From WLJO01 sp032117595 (GTDB lineage: Bacteria; Actinomycetota; Acidimicrobiia; Acidimicrobiales; Ilumatobacteraceae), in NCBI GenBank assembly GCA_032117595.1, contig JAULYZ010000011.1:1-64000 (forward strand): 64,000 bases of DNA, in the 5' to 3' direction. The notes under the pieces are model-generated. The model was not told the DNA's origin. It saw nothing but the letters and a program-made list of their open reading frames with translations, and did no database searches. The translations under genes were made by a program, and so were the position numbers. This document shows positions 8,191 to 16,291 of this stretch, one piece after another (the stretch's first letter is position 1; each line of letters begins with the position of its first letter).

Positions 8191-8945
8191 TTGCTGCTGG
8201 TTCGCTCGAGCCAACCCGTCACGGTGTCCGTGAAGTCACCGGGTCGCTCGAGGTGTACGGCGTGGCCGGCGCTCGGGACGAGAACACGTTCTGCGTTGGG
8301 TCCGATGGCGGTGGCCATCTGCCCGGCGATCGAGGCGAACTTGGTGTCGAGCGACCCGGCGACGAGCAGCACCGGCATGGCGAGCTCGACGAGCCGCGGC
8401 CACAGGTCGTCCTGCTGACCGGTTCCCGTTCGGCGGAGCGATCGCGCAAGTCCGGACACGGTGTTGCGGAGGCGATCCTCGAGACCGGCGGCACCGGGGT
8501 CGAGATGGGCGAACAGTGGGTTGGCGAGCCACCGTTCCAGGAACCGCTCGAGGCCCTCTCGCTCGAGGAACTGGGCGAGTTCTTCGTCGCCGGCCCGGCG
8601 GGAGTCGCGCTCGGCCACCGACCGGAGGCCGGGCGTTGCGCCGATGAGGATGAGGCGACGAACCGCCTTCGGGTGAGCGAGTGCGGCGTGCAGGGCAATG
8701 CGGGCGCCCATGGAGTACCCGATGTACGTGGCCTCACCGCCGGTCTCCACGAGCAGGTCAGCTGCCCCCCAGAGATCGGCATCGAGCTCGCCCGATGCGC
8801 CGTGTCCCGGCGCATCCACTGCAACGACCTCGAAGCGCCCTGCAAGATGGTCGGCAATCGACGACCACGATCGCGAGGTCTGGGTGAAGCCGTGCAACAG
8901 GACCAAGCGGGGTCCGGATCCGGATCGGGTGCTTGCGAGCGGCAC
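8187..8945 (-). CDS. Alpha/beta hydrolase, probable SHCHC synthase-like MenH
   Basis: 252 residues. The oxyanion motif is LLHGFTQTSRSW near the N-terminus, the nucleophile elbow is GYSMGAR (about residues 97-103), the Asp is in AGSLDTKF and the catalytic His is in SAGHAVHLERP. The sequence PGHGAS and this elbow are typical of MenH, which eliminates pyruvate from SEPHCHC in menaquinone synthesis, and menA, menD and menE surround it. Many unrelated hydrolases look alike, so the assignment leans on context. GTG 8945 directly follows the stop of the upstream FrnE-like gene, so the two are cotranscribed. Confidence 0.72.
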   Translation of the reverse strand: MPLASTRSGSGPRLVLLHGFTQTSRSWSSIADHLAGRFEVVAVDAPGHGASGELDADLWGAADLLVETGGEATYIGYSMGARIALHAALAHPKAVRRLILIGATPGLRSVAERDSRRAGDEELAQFLEREGLERFLERWLANPLFAHLDPGAAGLEDRLRNTVSGLARSLRRTGTGQQDDLWPRLVELAMPVLLVAGSLDTKFASIAGQMATAIGPNAERVLVPSAGHAVHLERPGDFTDTVTGWLERTSSN

Positions 8946-9650
8946 TCAGACCTCGCAGGCGTCGTCGTTGCAGGCAGCATCTGCCTCGGTTGATCCGGTT
9001 GACTCCGCTGCCGTGAGCGTCTCGACCCGGCGCAACACGGTGAGGAAGACCTCAGGATCCTGCGCGCCGGGAACGGTCCACTTCCCGTCGAAGACGAACG
9101 TGGGCACGGCCGTGATGCCCAGATCGTGCGCCTCGTCGAGTTGGGCGTCGACCTCGGCGCGGCCGAGGTCGCCGTGGAGTACGGCAGCGACGGTGTCGGG
9201 GTCCAGGCCTGCGTCGAGCGCGATCTGCTCGAGGGTGTCGGGGTCACCGATCGTGTCGCCGTCGACGAAGTAGGCGCGCAGGAGACGTTCCTTGAGGTCC
9301 GATTGCAGCCCGGCGGCACCGGTGTGCTCCGCAGCCCACAGCAGCCGGTGGGCGAGAAGGGTGTTCGAGCGCAGCGCCCGGTCGAGATGAAAGTCGAGGC
9401 CATCGGCAGCGGCGACGCCGGTGAGGTGCTCGATGATCTGGTCGGCGCGTTCCCAGCCACCGAACTTGCGTGCGTAGGCCTCACGGACGGGCATCGATGC
9501 CCCGGGGGGAGCGGTGGGATCGAGTTGATAGGGCCGGTACACGATGTCGACGGTGTCGGCATGCTCGTAGCCTGCTAGTGCCTGCTCGAACCGGCGCTTC
9601 CCGATGTAGCACCACGGGCACACCACATCGGACCAGATCTCCACGCGCAT
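8946..9650 (-). CDS. DsbA-family (FrnE-like) oxidoreductase
   Basis: 234 residues without a signal peptide, so cytoplasmic like FrnE. A thioredoxin fold starts immediately (MRVEIWSDVVCPWC); the active-site motif is CPWC followed by YIGKRRFE. A helical insertion comes next, then the cis-Pro region GITAVPTFVFDGKW. A second cysteine pair, CNDDAC (CX4C), sits at the extreme C-terminus. FrnE-like proteins act as thiol oxidoreductases or isomerases; a role in polyketide tailoring is also known by name for the family. ATG 9650 is supported by TATCGT 7 nt upstream. Confidence 0.88.
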   Translation of the reverse strand: MRVEIWSDVVCPWCYIGKRRFEQALAGYEHADTVDIVYRPYQLDPTAPPGASMPVREAYARKFGGWERADQIIEHLTGVAAADGLDFHLDRALRSNTLLAHRLLWAAEHTGAAGLQSDLKERLLRAYFVDGDTIGDPDTLEQIALDAGLDPDTVAAVLHGDLGRAEVDAQLDEAHDLGITAVPTFVFDGKWTVPGAQDPEVFLTVLRRVETLTAAESTGSTEADAACNDDACEV

Positions 9651-9657
9651 ACCCGCA

Positions 9658-9663
9658 ACGATA
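9658..9663 (-). promoter_or_regulatory. -10 element of the frnE-like/menH-like operon
   Basis: TATCGT on the minus strand, 7 nt before ATG 9650. The divergent menD start (9672) is only 21 bp away and has no equally good hexamer, so its transcription start is unclear. Confidence 0.5.
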
Positions 9664-9671
9664 CGACCGCC

Positions 9672-11363
9672 ATGCCCATCACCGCCGCCGCAACCTTCTG
9701 TTCCACTCTGGTGGACGAATGGGTCGCGGCCGGGTTGACGGCGGCGATGATTGCCCCCGGGTCCCGGTCGACGCCGATGGCACTCGCACTCGCCGCTCAC
9801 CCCTCGGTGTCGGTGCAGATCTTTCACGACGAGCGCTCCGCCGGTTTCGCCGCCCTCGGGTGGGGGCTCGCGACGGGCCGTCCGGCTGCGGTCCTGTGTT
9901 CATCGGGTACCGCTGCAACCCATTTCCATGCAGCGGTCGTCGAGGCCGACCTCTCAGGAATACCGATGCTCGTGCTCACCGCCGACCGTCCGCCCGAGCT
10001 CGTCGACGTCGCTGCTGCGCAGACCATCGACCAGACCCATCTGTTCGGGCGAGCGGTCCGGTGGTTCCATGCCCCCGGGGTCCCTGACGAGCGTCAGTCC
10101 CGTACGTGGCGATCACTCGCGCGGCGTGCCTACCGGGCAAGTGTCGATGTGTGGCCGGGCCCGGTGCACCTGAACCTCGCCTTCCGCGAGCCATTGGTCG
10201 GTGATGCGGGCGACCTTCCCCCCGGACGCGGTACGGGGGTCTCGGTGTCGCGTCCAGCGCTGGACCCCGACGGACTTGCGGCGGTCCTGCCCCTGCTCGA
10301 GCAGCAGCGTGGCGTCATCGTGGCGGGCTCGGGTGCAGCGCTCGATGCACGCGACGCGACAGCGATAGCGGCGCTGGCGTCGGCGACGGGTTGGCCCGTG
10401 CTCGCGGACCCGAGATCCGGGTGCAGGCACCTCGCGCAGGCCGTCGGCTCGGCTGATGCGCTGCTCCGCCACGAACGGTTCGCCTCCGACCACACGCCCA
10501 CCGCCGTTCTGCACATCGGCGAGCCATGGGCATCGCGCATCGTGAACGAGTGGCTCCACGCATCGGGTGCGCAACACGTCCATCTCAGCGCGTCCCCGCG
10601 GGTGGTCGACCCCGGTCACGTTGTCGAGCGCTGGATCACGGGGTCGGTCGCCGGAACCTGTTCGTGGTTCGCCGAACGACTCCGTGGTGCCACCGGAACG
10701 ACGTGGTCAGCACGGTGGCAGCACGCCGAGGCACGCGCACAGGCGGCGTTCCATGCGTGTTTCGCTGGCGCCGAGTCACTGACCGAACCGCTCGTGGCCC
10801 GCACCGTGGTCGACGCCCTCGGTGCCGAGGGTTATCCGAAGAACCTCGTCGTGTCGTCTTCGATGCCCATCCGCGACGTGGAGTGGTACACGTCGCCGGC
10901 CGCCGACACGCGGCTCTACTCCAACCGCGGGGCCAACGGCATCGACGGCGTGCTGGCAACAGCGATCGGCGTGGGTGCTGCGTCGGGCCCTACGGCGGTG
11001 CTGATCGGCGACGTCGCCTTCCTCCACGACGCATCATCGCTGACGGCGCTCAGCCGTCGGGGCACCGACGTGAGGATCGTCGTCGTCGACAACGACGGTG
11101 GAGGGATCTTCTCGTTCCTGCCCCAGGCATCGTCAGTCGACCCGGAGCGATTCGAGGCGCTCTACGGGACCCCCCACGGCACGGATCTGCCTGCTCTCGC
11201 CCGGGCGCACGACCTGCGCGTCACGGTGGCGTCGGGCCGGGGCGATCTGCTCGCTGCGCTCGCCGAACCGGGCCCGTCTGTCGTGGTCGTGCACTCCGAC
11301 CGTGCCGCCAACGTGGTTGAGCACCGCCGGCTCCACGAAGCGGTGCACCGCGCACTCGACTGA
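9672..11363 (+). CDS. menD: 2-Succinyl-5-enolpyruvyl-6-hydroxy-3-cyclohexene-1-carboxylate synthase
   Basis: 563 residues, the normal MenD length. It is a ThDP-dependent enzyme with an N-terminal pyrimidine-binding domain (APGSRSTPMALALAAHP, HDERSAGFAALGWG, SSGTAATHFHAAVVEA), a central domain, and a C-terminal PP domain with GDVAFLHDASSL and VVVDNDGGGIFSFLPQ binding Mg-ThDP. The motif TADRPPEL and SNRGANGIDG are characteristic of MenD. It condenses 2-oxoglutarate with isochorismate, the committed step of menaquinone synthesis. menF, menB and menC are not in the window. Confidence 0.96.
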   Translation: MPITAAATFCSTLVDEWVAAGLTAAMIAPGSRSTPMALALAAHPSVSVQIFHDERSAGFAALGWGLATGRPAAVLCSSGTAATHFHAAVVEADLSGIPMLVLTADRPPELVDVAAAQTIDQTHLFGRAVRWFHAPGVPDERQSRTWRSLARRAYRASVDVWPGPVHLNLAFREPLVGDAGDLPPGRGTGVSVSRPALDPDGLAAVLPLLEQQRGVIVAGSGAALDARDATAIAALASATGWPVLADPRSGCRHLAQAVGSADALLRHERFASDHTPTAVLHIGEPWASRIVNEWLHASGAQHVHLSASPRVVDPGHVVERWITGSVAGTCSWFAERLRGATGTTWSARWQHAEARAQAAFHACFAGAESLTEPLVARTVVDALGAEGYPKNLVVSSSMPIRDVEWYTSPAADTRLYSNRGANGIDGVLATAIGVGAASGPTAVLIGDVAFLHDASSLTALSRRGTDVRIVVVDNDGGGIFSFLPQASSVDPERFEALYGTPHGTDLPALARAHDLRVTVASGRGDLLAALAEPGPSVVVVHSDRAANVVEHRRLHEAVHRALD

Positions 11364-11383
11364 GCCGTCAGTCGTGCCGAGGC

Positions 11384-12265
11384 TCAGGCCGACGCGGATC
11401 CGGCGTAACGACGGCGAACGGCGTGGGCGAAGTCACGGGCAAGCGCCGGAGACTCGACATTGTCCGGGGTGTGGATGAACACGTAGGGATCGAGGCCAGT
11501 GCTCATCCACCTGATGCAGACGTCGATCCACGGTTCCCAGTACGGGGGATTGGCGGCTGGGTCAACCTGGCCGATGAAGCGAATCACGGGGTTCGCCGAT
11601 GTCGCGACCGGACGCACCGGGAGGTTCGGTTTGCTGCGGATCTCGTCGATTTCCTCAGGTGTGTTCTGTGGGCCCGAATGAACACAGCGCGCATCCATGA
11701 TCACCCGGTTGACACCGTGCTCGCGCAGCAACCCGTCGAGTTCGCGCTCGTGGGCCCCGCCCGCGAAGAAGTCGCGGTGTCGCACCTCGACGCCCCACGG
11801 GAACTCACGGGGAAGGGGCTGCAGGAACGCCCGGAGCGCGGGAAGGTCACCCGGGCGGAACGAGGGCGGCAACTGGGCAAAGGTCGGACCGAGTCGTTCG
11901 CCCAGGGGTTCGATGCGCTCGAGGAATGCGCGGACCTCGTCAGCGCACTCCCGGAGACGTAACTCATGGGTGATGCGACGCGGGAACTTGAGGACGAACC
12001 GGAACTCGGGTGAGGTTTCCTCGACCCAACGGGCAACGGTGCGCTCGGCGGGTACTGCGTAGAACGTGGTGTTGCCCTCCACCGCCGGGAGGATCCGGCT
12101 GTAGGCGGGGAGCATCTGCTGAGGGGTTGTCGCCGAGGGCAGGAAGCGGCCGACCCACGGCCGGTGGCCCCACAACGCGCAGCCCGTCCGGAGTGTTCCG
12201 GGCCGGGTTGTTCCGGGCGGGGTTGGCCCGGGCTGCGGCGTTTCGTGCGGGCCGACGCTCTCCAC
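11384..12265 (-). CDS. DUF72 family protein
   Basis: 293 residues if GTG 12265 is used. DUF72 proteins form a TIM-barrel-like fold related to xylose isomerase; their activity is not settled. Visible family features: CALWGHRPWVGRFLP, then VEGNTTFYAVP, FRFVLKFPRRITHELRL, LGPTFAQLPPSF, EVRHRDF, and a C-terminal YVFIHTPDNVESPALARDF. The start is uncertain. TTG 12175 would cut directly before the conserved CALW region. GTG 12265 adds a Pro/Gly/Thr-rich stretch of about 25 residues encoded by short GC repeats. It is convergent with menD and divergent from the ProA-like gene. Confidence 0.85.
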   Translation of the reverse strand: MESVGPHETPQPGPTPPGTTRPGTLRTGCALWGHRPWVGRFLPSATTPQQMLPAYSRILPAVEGNTTFYAVPAERTVARWVEETSPEFRFVLKFPRRITHELRLRECADEVRAFLERIEPLGERLGPTFAQLPPSFRPGDLPALRAFLQPLPREFPWGVEVRHRDFFAGGAHERELDGLLREHGVNRVIMDARCVHSGPQNTPEEIDEIRSKPNLPVRPVATSANPVIRFIGQVDPAANPPYWEPWIDVCIRWMSTGLDPYVFIHTPDNVESPALARDFAHAVRRRYAGSASA

Positions 12266-12301
12266 CTCGCGATGATGGCCGGTGTCGTCGGTGACGGCAG
12301 A

Positions 12302-13828
12302 ATGCCCGACGTGACCACACCACCCACCGGCGCACAGGCCGATCGACTCGAGCCCGGACAGCGGATCCTCTTCGGCGGGAACAGGTGGGCCACGGTGGGG
12401 GAGGAACTCGCCAGCGCCTTTCGACCCGGGGACCGGATCGTGGTGGTGCAGGAGACCGGTGACCTGCTCCACGTCCCCGCCGCCGAGTACGGGCTCGCAG
12501 AGCGCGCTGTCGACCGTGCGCACCGGGCATTCGGCGCACTCGGTGGGGTCGACGACGCAGCGATCAGCGCGTTCTTCGATGCGTTTGCGGGTCGCCTCGC
12601 CGATGATGCTTCGTTCGCCCCGATCGCCGCAGCGAACGAACGCGATGTGGCCGATGCCCGGTCGCGTGGGCGCTCGACGACACGCCTCGCGTTCAGCGAG
12701 TCGATGCGCGCAGGCATGGTGAGCGGGCTGCGCATGTGGCGCGACTACCCCGCGTCCCGTGACGCACTCGTCGAGCGTGTCGAGCACGACGGGTGGACTG
12801 CCGAGTTGCGACGGGCGCCGCTGGGCGTGATCGGCTTTGTGTTCGAGGGACGACCGAATGTGTTTGCCGACGCAACCGGTGTGCTCCGTACCGGCAACAC
12901 CGTGGTGTTCCGAATTGGCAGCGATGCTCTCGGCACGGCGCGGGCGATCGTCGAGCACGCACTCGCCCCGGCGCTTGCTGCGGCAGGCCTACCCCCGGAT
13001 TCGGCGGTGCTCCTCGACTCACCGAGCCGGGCGACGGGTTGGGCACTGTTCGACCAGCGGCGCCTCGCTCTCGCCGTAGCGCGCGGATCGGGCGAGGCGG
13101 TCGCCCAGCTCGGTGCCGTGGCCCGCCAGGCCGGTGTCCCCGTCAGCCTGCACGGCACCGGTGGTGGCTGGATCGTGGCGGGAGATCACGCCGATGCCGA
13201 CGCCCTCGAGGCCGCCGTTCTCCACTCGCTCGACCGCAAGGTGTGCAACACGGTCAACGTCGTGTGTGTGACCGCTGCGCGAGCAGCCGATCTCGTGCCG
13301 GCAGTCCTGCGCGCATCGGATGCTGCCGGCGCGCGCCGGTCGACCGTCACCAAGCTCCATGTCACCGAGTCGGCTCGTTCGCACGTTCCCGCTGCGCTCT
13401 TCGCCAGCACCGTCGAGGTCCGCCGCGCCGACGGTATCCACCGCGAGCCCCATGCCGAGTTGATCCCGGAGAGCCGCCTGGGCACTGAGTGGGAGTGGGA
13501 AGAGACCCCCGAGGTCTCGCTCTGTGTCGTGCCGGACGTCGCCGGCGCCGTTGCGCTGTTCAACGAGTACAGCCCACGGCTCGTCGCCTCGCTCGTGTCG
13601 GTGTCGGAGGCGGAACAGCAGGCCTTCTGGGCATCGGTCGACGCACCGTTCGTGGGCAACGGATTCACGCGTTGGGTCGATGGTCAGTTCGCGCTCGACA
13701 AGCCCGAGTTGGGGCTCTCCAACTGGGAGAACGGTCGCCTCTTCGCCCGCAGCGGTGTGCTCGGCGGGGACTCGGCGTTCACGGTACGGATCCGTGCCGT
13801 GCAGCAACGCCCCGACATCCATCGCTGA
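12302..13828 (+). CDS. ProA-family aldehyde dehydrogenase (divergent)
   Basis: 508 residues against about 415 for typical gamma-glutamyl phosphate reductase. The Rossmann segment LGVIGFVFEGRPNVFADATG and RTGNTVVFRIGSDALGTARAI match ProA, and the catalytic cysteine lies in DRKVCNTVNVVCV, where ProA has SVCNAMETLLV. The N-terminal about 45 residues (GGNRWATVGEELASAF) and the C-terminal substrate region differ: the usual ProA ending is replaced by NGFTRWVDGQFALDKPELG. NADPH-dependent reduction or oxidation of an acyl phosphate or aldehyde is likely, but proline synthesis is unproven because proB is not adjacent. ATG 12272 is an alternative start. Confidence 0.75.
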   Translation: MPDVTTPPTGAQADRLEPGQRILFGGNRWATVGEELASAFRPGDRIVVVQETGDLLHVPAAEYGLAERAVDRAHRAFGALGGVDDAAISAFFDAFAGRLADDASFAPIAAANERDVADARSRGRSTTRLAFSESMRAGMVSGLRMWRDYPASRDALVERVEHDGWTAELRRAPLGVIGFVFEGRPNVFADATGVLRTGNTVVFRIGSDALGTARAIVEHALAPALAAAGLPPDSAVLLDSPSRATGWALFDQRRLALAVARGSGEAVAQLGAVARQAGVPVSLHGTGGGWIVAGDHADADALEAAVLHSLDRKVCNTVNVVCVTAARAADLVPAVLRASDAAGARRSTVTKLHVTESARSHVPAALFASTVEVRRADGIHREPHAELIPESRLGTEWEWEETPEVSLCVVPDVAGAVALFNEYSPRLVASLVSVSEAEQQAFWASVDAPFVGNGFTRWVDGQFALDKPELGLSNWENGRLFARSGVLGGDSAFTVRIRAVQQRPDIHR

Positions 13829-13848
13829 GCCGAGCGCGTCGGCGCCCG

Positions 13849-14580
13849 TTACTCGACGAGGTCGCTCTCGGGCAGCGGCATGTGCGCAATGCCGGCCACG
13901 TAGCCGTCGAGATCGCCCTGCCACCCGTAGGTGCGCAGTTGCGCAAGCGAGCGGCGCGAGCCGAGCAGTCGGGTGAGTTCCCAGGTGCCGTTCGGCAGAC
14001 CGCTCAGGTCGAGGCTCAAGCCGATGTCGCCAGTCCCACAGATCCACTCCTCGTCGTCGGCGACGAAGCGCGCTGCACCGAGACCCGCCTTCGGGAGATC
14101 ACGGTCGAGGATCTGCTTGGCCTCGACGAGCATCGCAGCGCGCACCCCTCGGGTGCTGCGGTCGCCGACGATCCCGATGGCGCTGCACAGATCGTGCTCG
14201 TGCGCAATCACGTCGAGTACGAGCCCCGAGAATGCCCGCGGATGCCGTGCGATCAGGTCCTCGAAGCGCGGGGAGTACTCGTCCCACTCGTCGAGGATCG
14301 AACCGAGGGTGCGTCCGGCGCGCTGCTCCACGTGGCTGTCCACCCAGGCCTGCACATCGGGTCCGGGGTTCTTGCGCTCGACGAGGTCACGGGTGACGCC
14401 GGCGAGATGTGCAAGCAGACCGGTGACGGACCAGTCCGGGCATGCCGGAATCATGGTGGACGGGAGCGATTCCGACCGAGCGGCATCGTGCAGCGCCCAC
14501 TCGATGATTCCCCGAATGCGATGGCGCGATTCGCCGTACTCAGCGCCGTACTCCTCCGGTGTCAGGTCAGCGTTGGGCAT
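13849..14580 (-). CDS. Mycothiol-dependent maleylpyruvate isomerase family protein
   Basis: 243 residues. The DinB-like four-helix N-terminal domain has the family hallmark PACPDWSVTGLLAHLAGVTRDL (about residues 44-65) and the metal-ligand-type histidine in LDVIAHEHDLCSAIG. The C-terminal domain contains WICGTGDIGLSLDLSG, WELTRLLGSRRSLAQLRTYGW, the SCP2-like 'MDMPI_C' module. Such actinobacterial proteins use mycothiol or serve as uncharacterised thiol-S-transferases. It lies 4 bp downstream of the small anchored protein gene on the same strand and is likely cotranscribed with it. Confidence 0.87.
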   Translation of the reverse strand: MPNADLTPEEYGAEYGESRHRIRGIIEWALHDAARSESLPSTMIPACPDWSVTGLLAHLAGVTRDLVERKNPGPDVQAWVDSHVEQRAGRTLGSILDEWDEYSPRFEDLIARHPRAFSGLVLDVIAHEHDLCSAIGIVGDRSTRGVRAAMLVEAKQILDRDLPKAGLGAARFVADDEEWICGTGDIGLSLDLSGLPNGTWELTRLLGSRRSLAQLRTYGWQGDLDGYVAGIAHMPLPESDLVE

Positions 14581-14584
14581 CGGT

Positions 14585-15115
14585 TCAACCCCCTGTGGTG
14601 GTAGGCGGTGAGAGTTGGGAAGCAAGCTCGACGAGGTAACTGCCCGGCCGTTCGGGGAACGCCACGATGCACACGTACTCGCGCTTCTTGGCGGGATCGC
14701 CGTTGTTGGTGAGCAGCAGCAGCGTGTTCCCCGACTCGTCGAGCGCATCGAGGAATCGGTCGTAGAAGGCAGCTTGATCGGTGGTGGCACCATCGGGTGT
14801 GCGTCGGCAGTTCTCCTCCGGGGTCGGCTGGTCGGCTCCCGGATTCCCCGGGTAGTCGAAGCGGGCGTACACCTCGGCGTTGTGCGTCGAGTCGCAGTCT
14901 CGCTTGCGGAGCGTCGAGTGAACGCTGCCCGACTGCGGTAGCGGTTCGGTCAGGACGATGCACTCGCCGCCTTTCGCCTTCGAGATCTTGAGCTTGGTGT
15001 CCTGCGATGCGAAGTACGCGAACCAGACGAGCCAGCCAACGACCGCAAGGGGAACCGTGACGGCGAGGGTCTTGCGGACACCCCAGAGTTGCGGTTGGTT
15101 GGTGCCCTCGGCCAT
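14585..15115 (-). CDS. Single-pass membrane protein with cysteine-rich extracytoplasmic domain
   Basis: 176 residues. A cytoplasmic tail of about 15 residues precedes one transmembrane helix (residues about 17-36, LAVTVPLAVVGWLVWFAYFA). The outside domain has four cysteines (GGECIVL, RDCDSTHNAEVYARFDYPG, EENCRRTP, YVCIVAFPE). This CX(n)C...H..E pattern resembles the septum-formation-type domain (septum-associated DUF, HNAEV motif) of actinobacteria, but I would not assign a role. ATG 15115 has TACCTT 7 nt upstream and no ribosome site. It is first in a two-gene unit with the isomerase-like gene. Confidence 0.72.
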   Translation of the reverse strand: MAEGTNQPQLWGVRKTLAVTVPLAVVGWLVWFAYFASQDTKLKISKAKGGECIVLTEPLPQSGSVHSTLRKRDCDSTHNAEVYARFDYPGNPGADQPTPEENCRRTPDGATTDQAAFYDRFLDALDESGNTLLLLTNNGDPAKKREYVCIVAFPERPGSYLVELASQLSPPTTTGG

Positions 15116-15122
15116 GCGCAGC

Positions 15123-15128
15123 AAGGTA
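15123..15128 (-). promoter_or_regulatory. -10 element (leaderless) for the 15115 start
   Basis: TACCTT on the minus strand, 7 nt before ATG 15115. Confidence 0.5.
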
Positions 15129-15188
15129 GTCGCAGCGGCTCGCTCCCCAGCGGTCGGCCCCGTCTGCGCCGTCCCGGCGTGCGAGCCC

Positions 15189-15194
15189 TAAGGT
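15189..15194 (+). promoter_or_regulatory. -10 element with short leader
   Basis: TAAGGT, 28 nt before ATG 15223. Here a ribosome site (GAGGGGG, 15212-15218) lies between, so this transcript probably has a leader of roughly 20 nt, in contrast to the leaderless genes. Confidence 0.4.
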
Positions 15195-15222
15195 TGGGCG
15201 TCCACGTCTCCGAGGGGGAAAC

Positions 15223-16200
15223 ATGAGCGATACGCGTGACGGTGCCACCACGACCACCGACCAGGTGCTCGAGGGCCTCGATCTGACGGGTCTGCGGGTG
15301 GTCATCACCGGCGCCGCGACCGGACTCGGTCTCGAGAGCGCCCGGGCACTCACTGCGCACGGCGCAACGGTCGTGGCGCTCGCACGGAGTGCAGCGCGGG
15401 CGGAGGAGGGAGTTGACAAGGTACGAGCCCTTGTCCCGGGTGCGTCGATCACGCCGGGGGTGGTCGATCTCGGTGACTGCGCAAGCATCCGGCGCTTCGC
15501 CGAGTCATTCCTCGCGGAGCACGAGGCGATCGATGTGCTCATGAACAACGCAGGCGTGATGGCGTGCCCGCTCGGGCGGACCGCCGACGGCTTCGAGACC
15601 CAGTTCGGCACCAATCACCTTGGTCACTTCCTGCTGACGGCCCTGCTGATGCCGGCGGTACTGCGGGGGAACGCCCCGCGCGTCGTGACACTCACCTCTG
15701 CGGGCCACTCGCGCAGTGACGTGGACCTCGATGACCCGAACTTCGAGCGCAGCGAGTACCAGCCATGGGTTGCCTACGGTCGGTCGAAGACGGCGAACGC
15801 GTTGTTCGCCAGGGAACTGGCCACGCGCGCCGGAGCCCGCGGTGTGCTCTCGCTGTCGGTGCACCCGGGAGGGATCATCACCGAGCTCGGCCGTCACCTC
15901 AACGACGAACTGCTCGCCGACATGGCCCGCTTCGCCAAGGAGCGAGCGGCAAAGGCCGGCGTTCAGAGCGGCGGCATGAAGCTGAAGTCGGTGGAGGCGG
16001 GAACTGCCACGCAGGTCTGGGCATGCGTCGCCCCCGAGCTCACTGCACACAATGGGGCGTACCTCGCCGATTGCGGGGTGGGAGTCCTCAACGGGGATCC
16101 GGGTCGCAACGGCTTCCTGCCGTACCTGCTCGACGACGCGAAGGCAGCAGCGCTCTGGGAACTCAGCGAGCGACTCGTCGGTACCCGCTTCAGCGTCTGA
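15223..16200 (+). CDS. SDR family oxidoreductase, retinol-dehydrogenase-like
   Basis: 325 residues. TGAATGLG (about residues 29-36) binds the cofactor, NNAGVM follows, TLTSAGHSR carries the catalytic Ser, and YGRSKTANALFA carries Tyr and Lys. The pattern FGTNHLGHFLLT and the motif SVHPGGIITELGRH place it with WWOX/retinol-dehydrogenase-type SDRs, which usually prefer NADP and act on lipophilic alcohols; the real substrate is unknown. The start is supported by GAGGGGG. It is followed by the LLM oxidoreductase on the same strand. Confidence 0.9.
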   Translation: MSDTRDGATTTTDQVLEGLDLTGLRVVITGAATGLGLESARALTAHGATVVALARSAARAEEGVDKVRALVPGASITPGVVDLGDCASIRRFAESFLAEHEAIDVLMNNAGVMACPLGRTADGFETQFGTNHLGHFLLTALLMPAVLRGNAPRVVTLTSAGHSRSDVDLDDPNFERSEYQPWVAYGRSKTANALFARELATRAGARGVLSLSVHPGGIITELGRHLNDELLADMARFAKERAAKAGVQSGGMKLKSVEAGTATQVWACVAPELTAHNGAYLADCGVGVLNGDPGRNGFLPYLLDDAKAAALWELSERLVGTRFSV

Positions 16201-16251
16201 GCGGGTCGACCTTCGGCATCCCGGCGTCCGTGTCCCGGCCGAGCCCGGGAC

Positions 16252-16257
16252 TACGCT
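16252..16257 (+). promoter_or_regulatory. -10 element upstream of the LLM oxidoreductase
   Basis: TACGCT, 34 nt before ATG 16292; a G-rich stretch (16280-16291) can serve as ribosome site, so the transcript would have a leader. Confidence 0.35.
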
Positions 16258-16291
16258 GCGAACTGTTCGTTGCAGCCTTGGGGGGTTGGGG

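Noticed and set aside
12266..12958. Minus-strand extension of the DUF72 frame over the ProA-like gene
   Set aside because: The extended translation is antisense to a conserved enzyme and has no DUF72 similarity before the CALWGH region.
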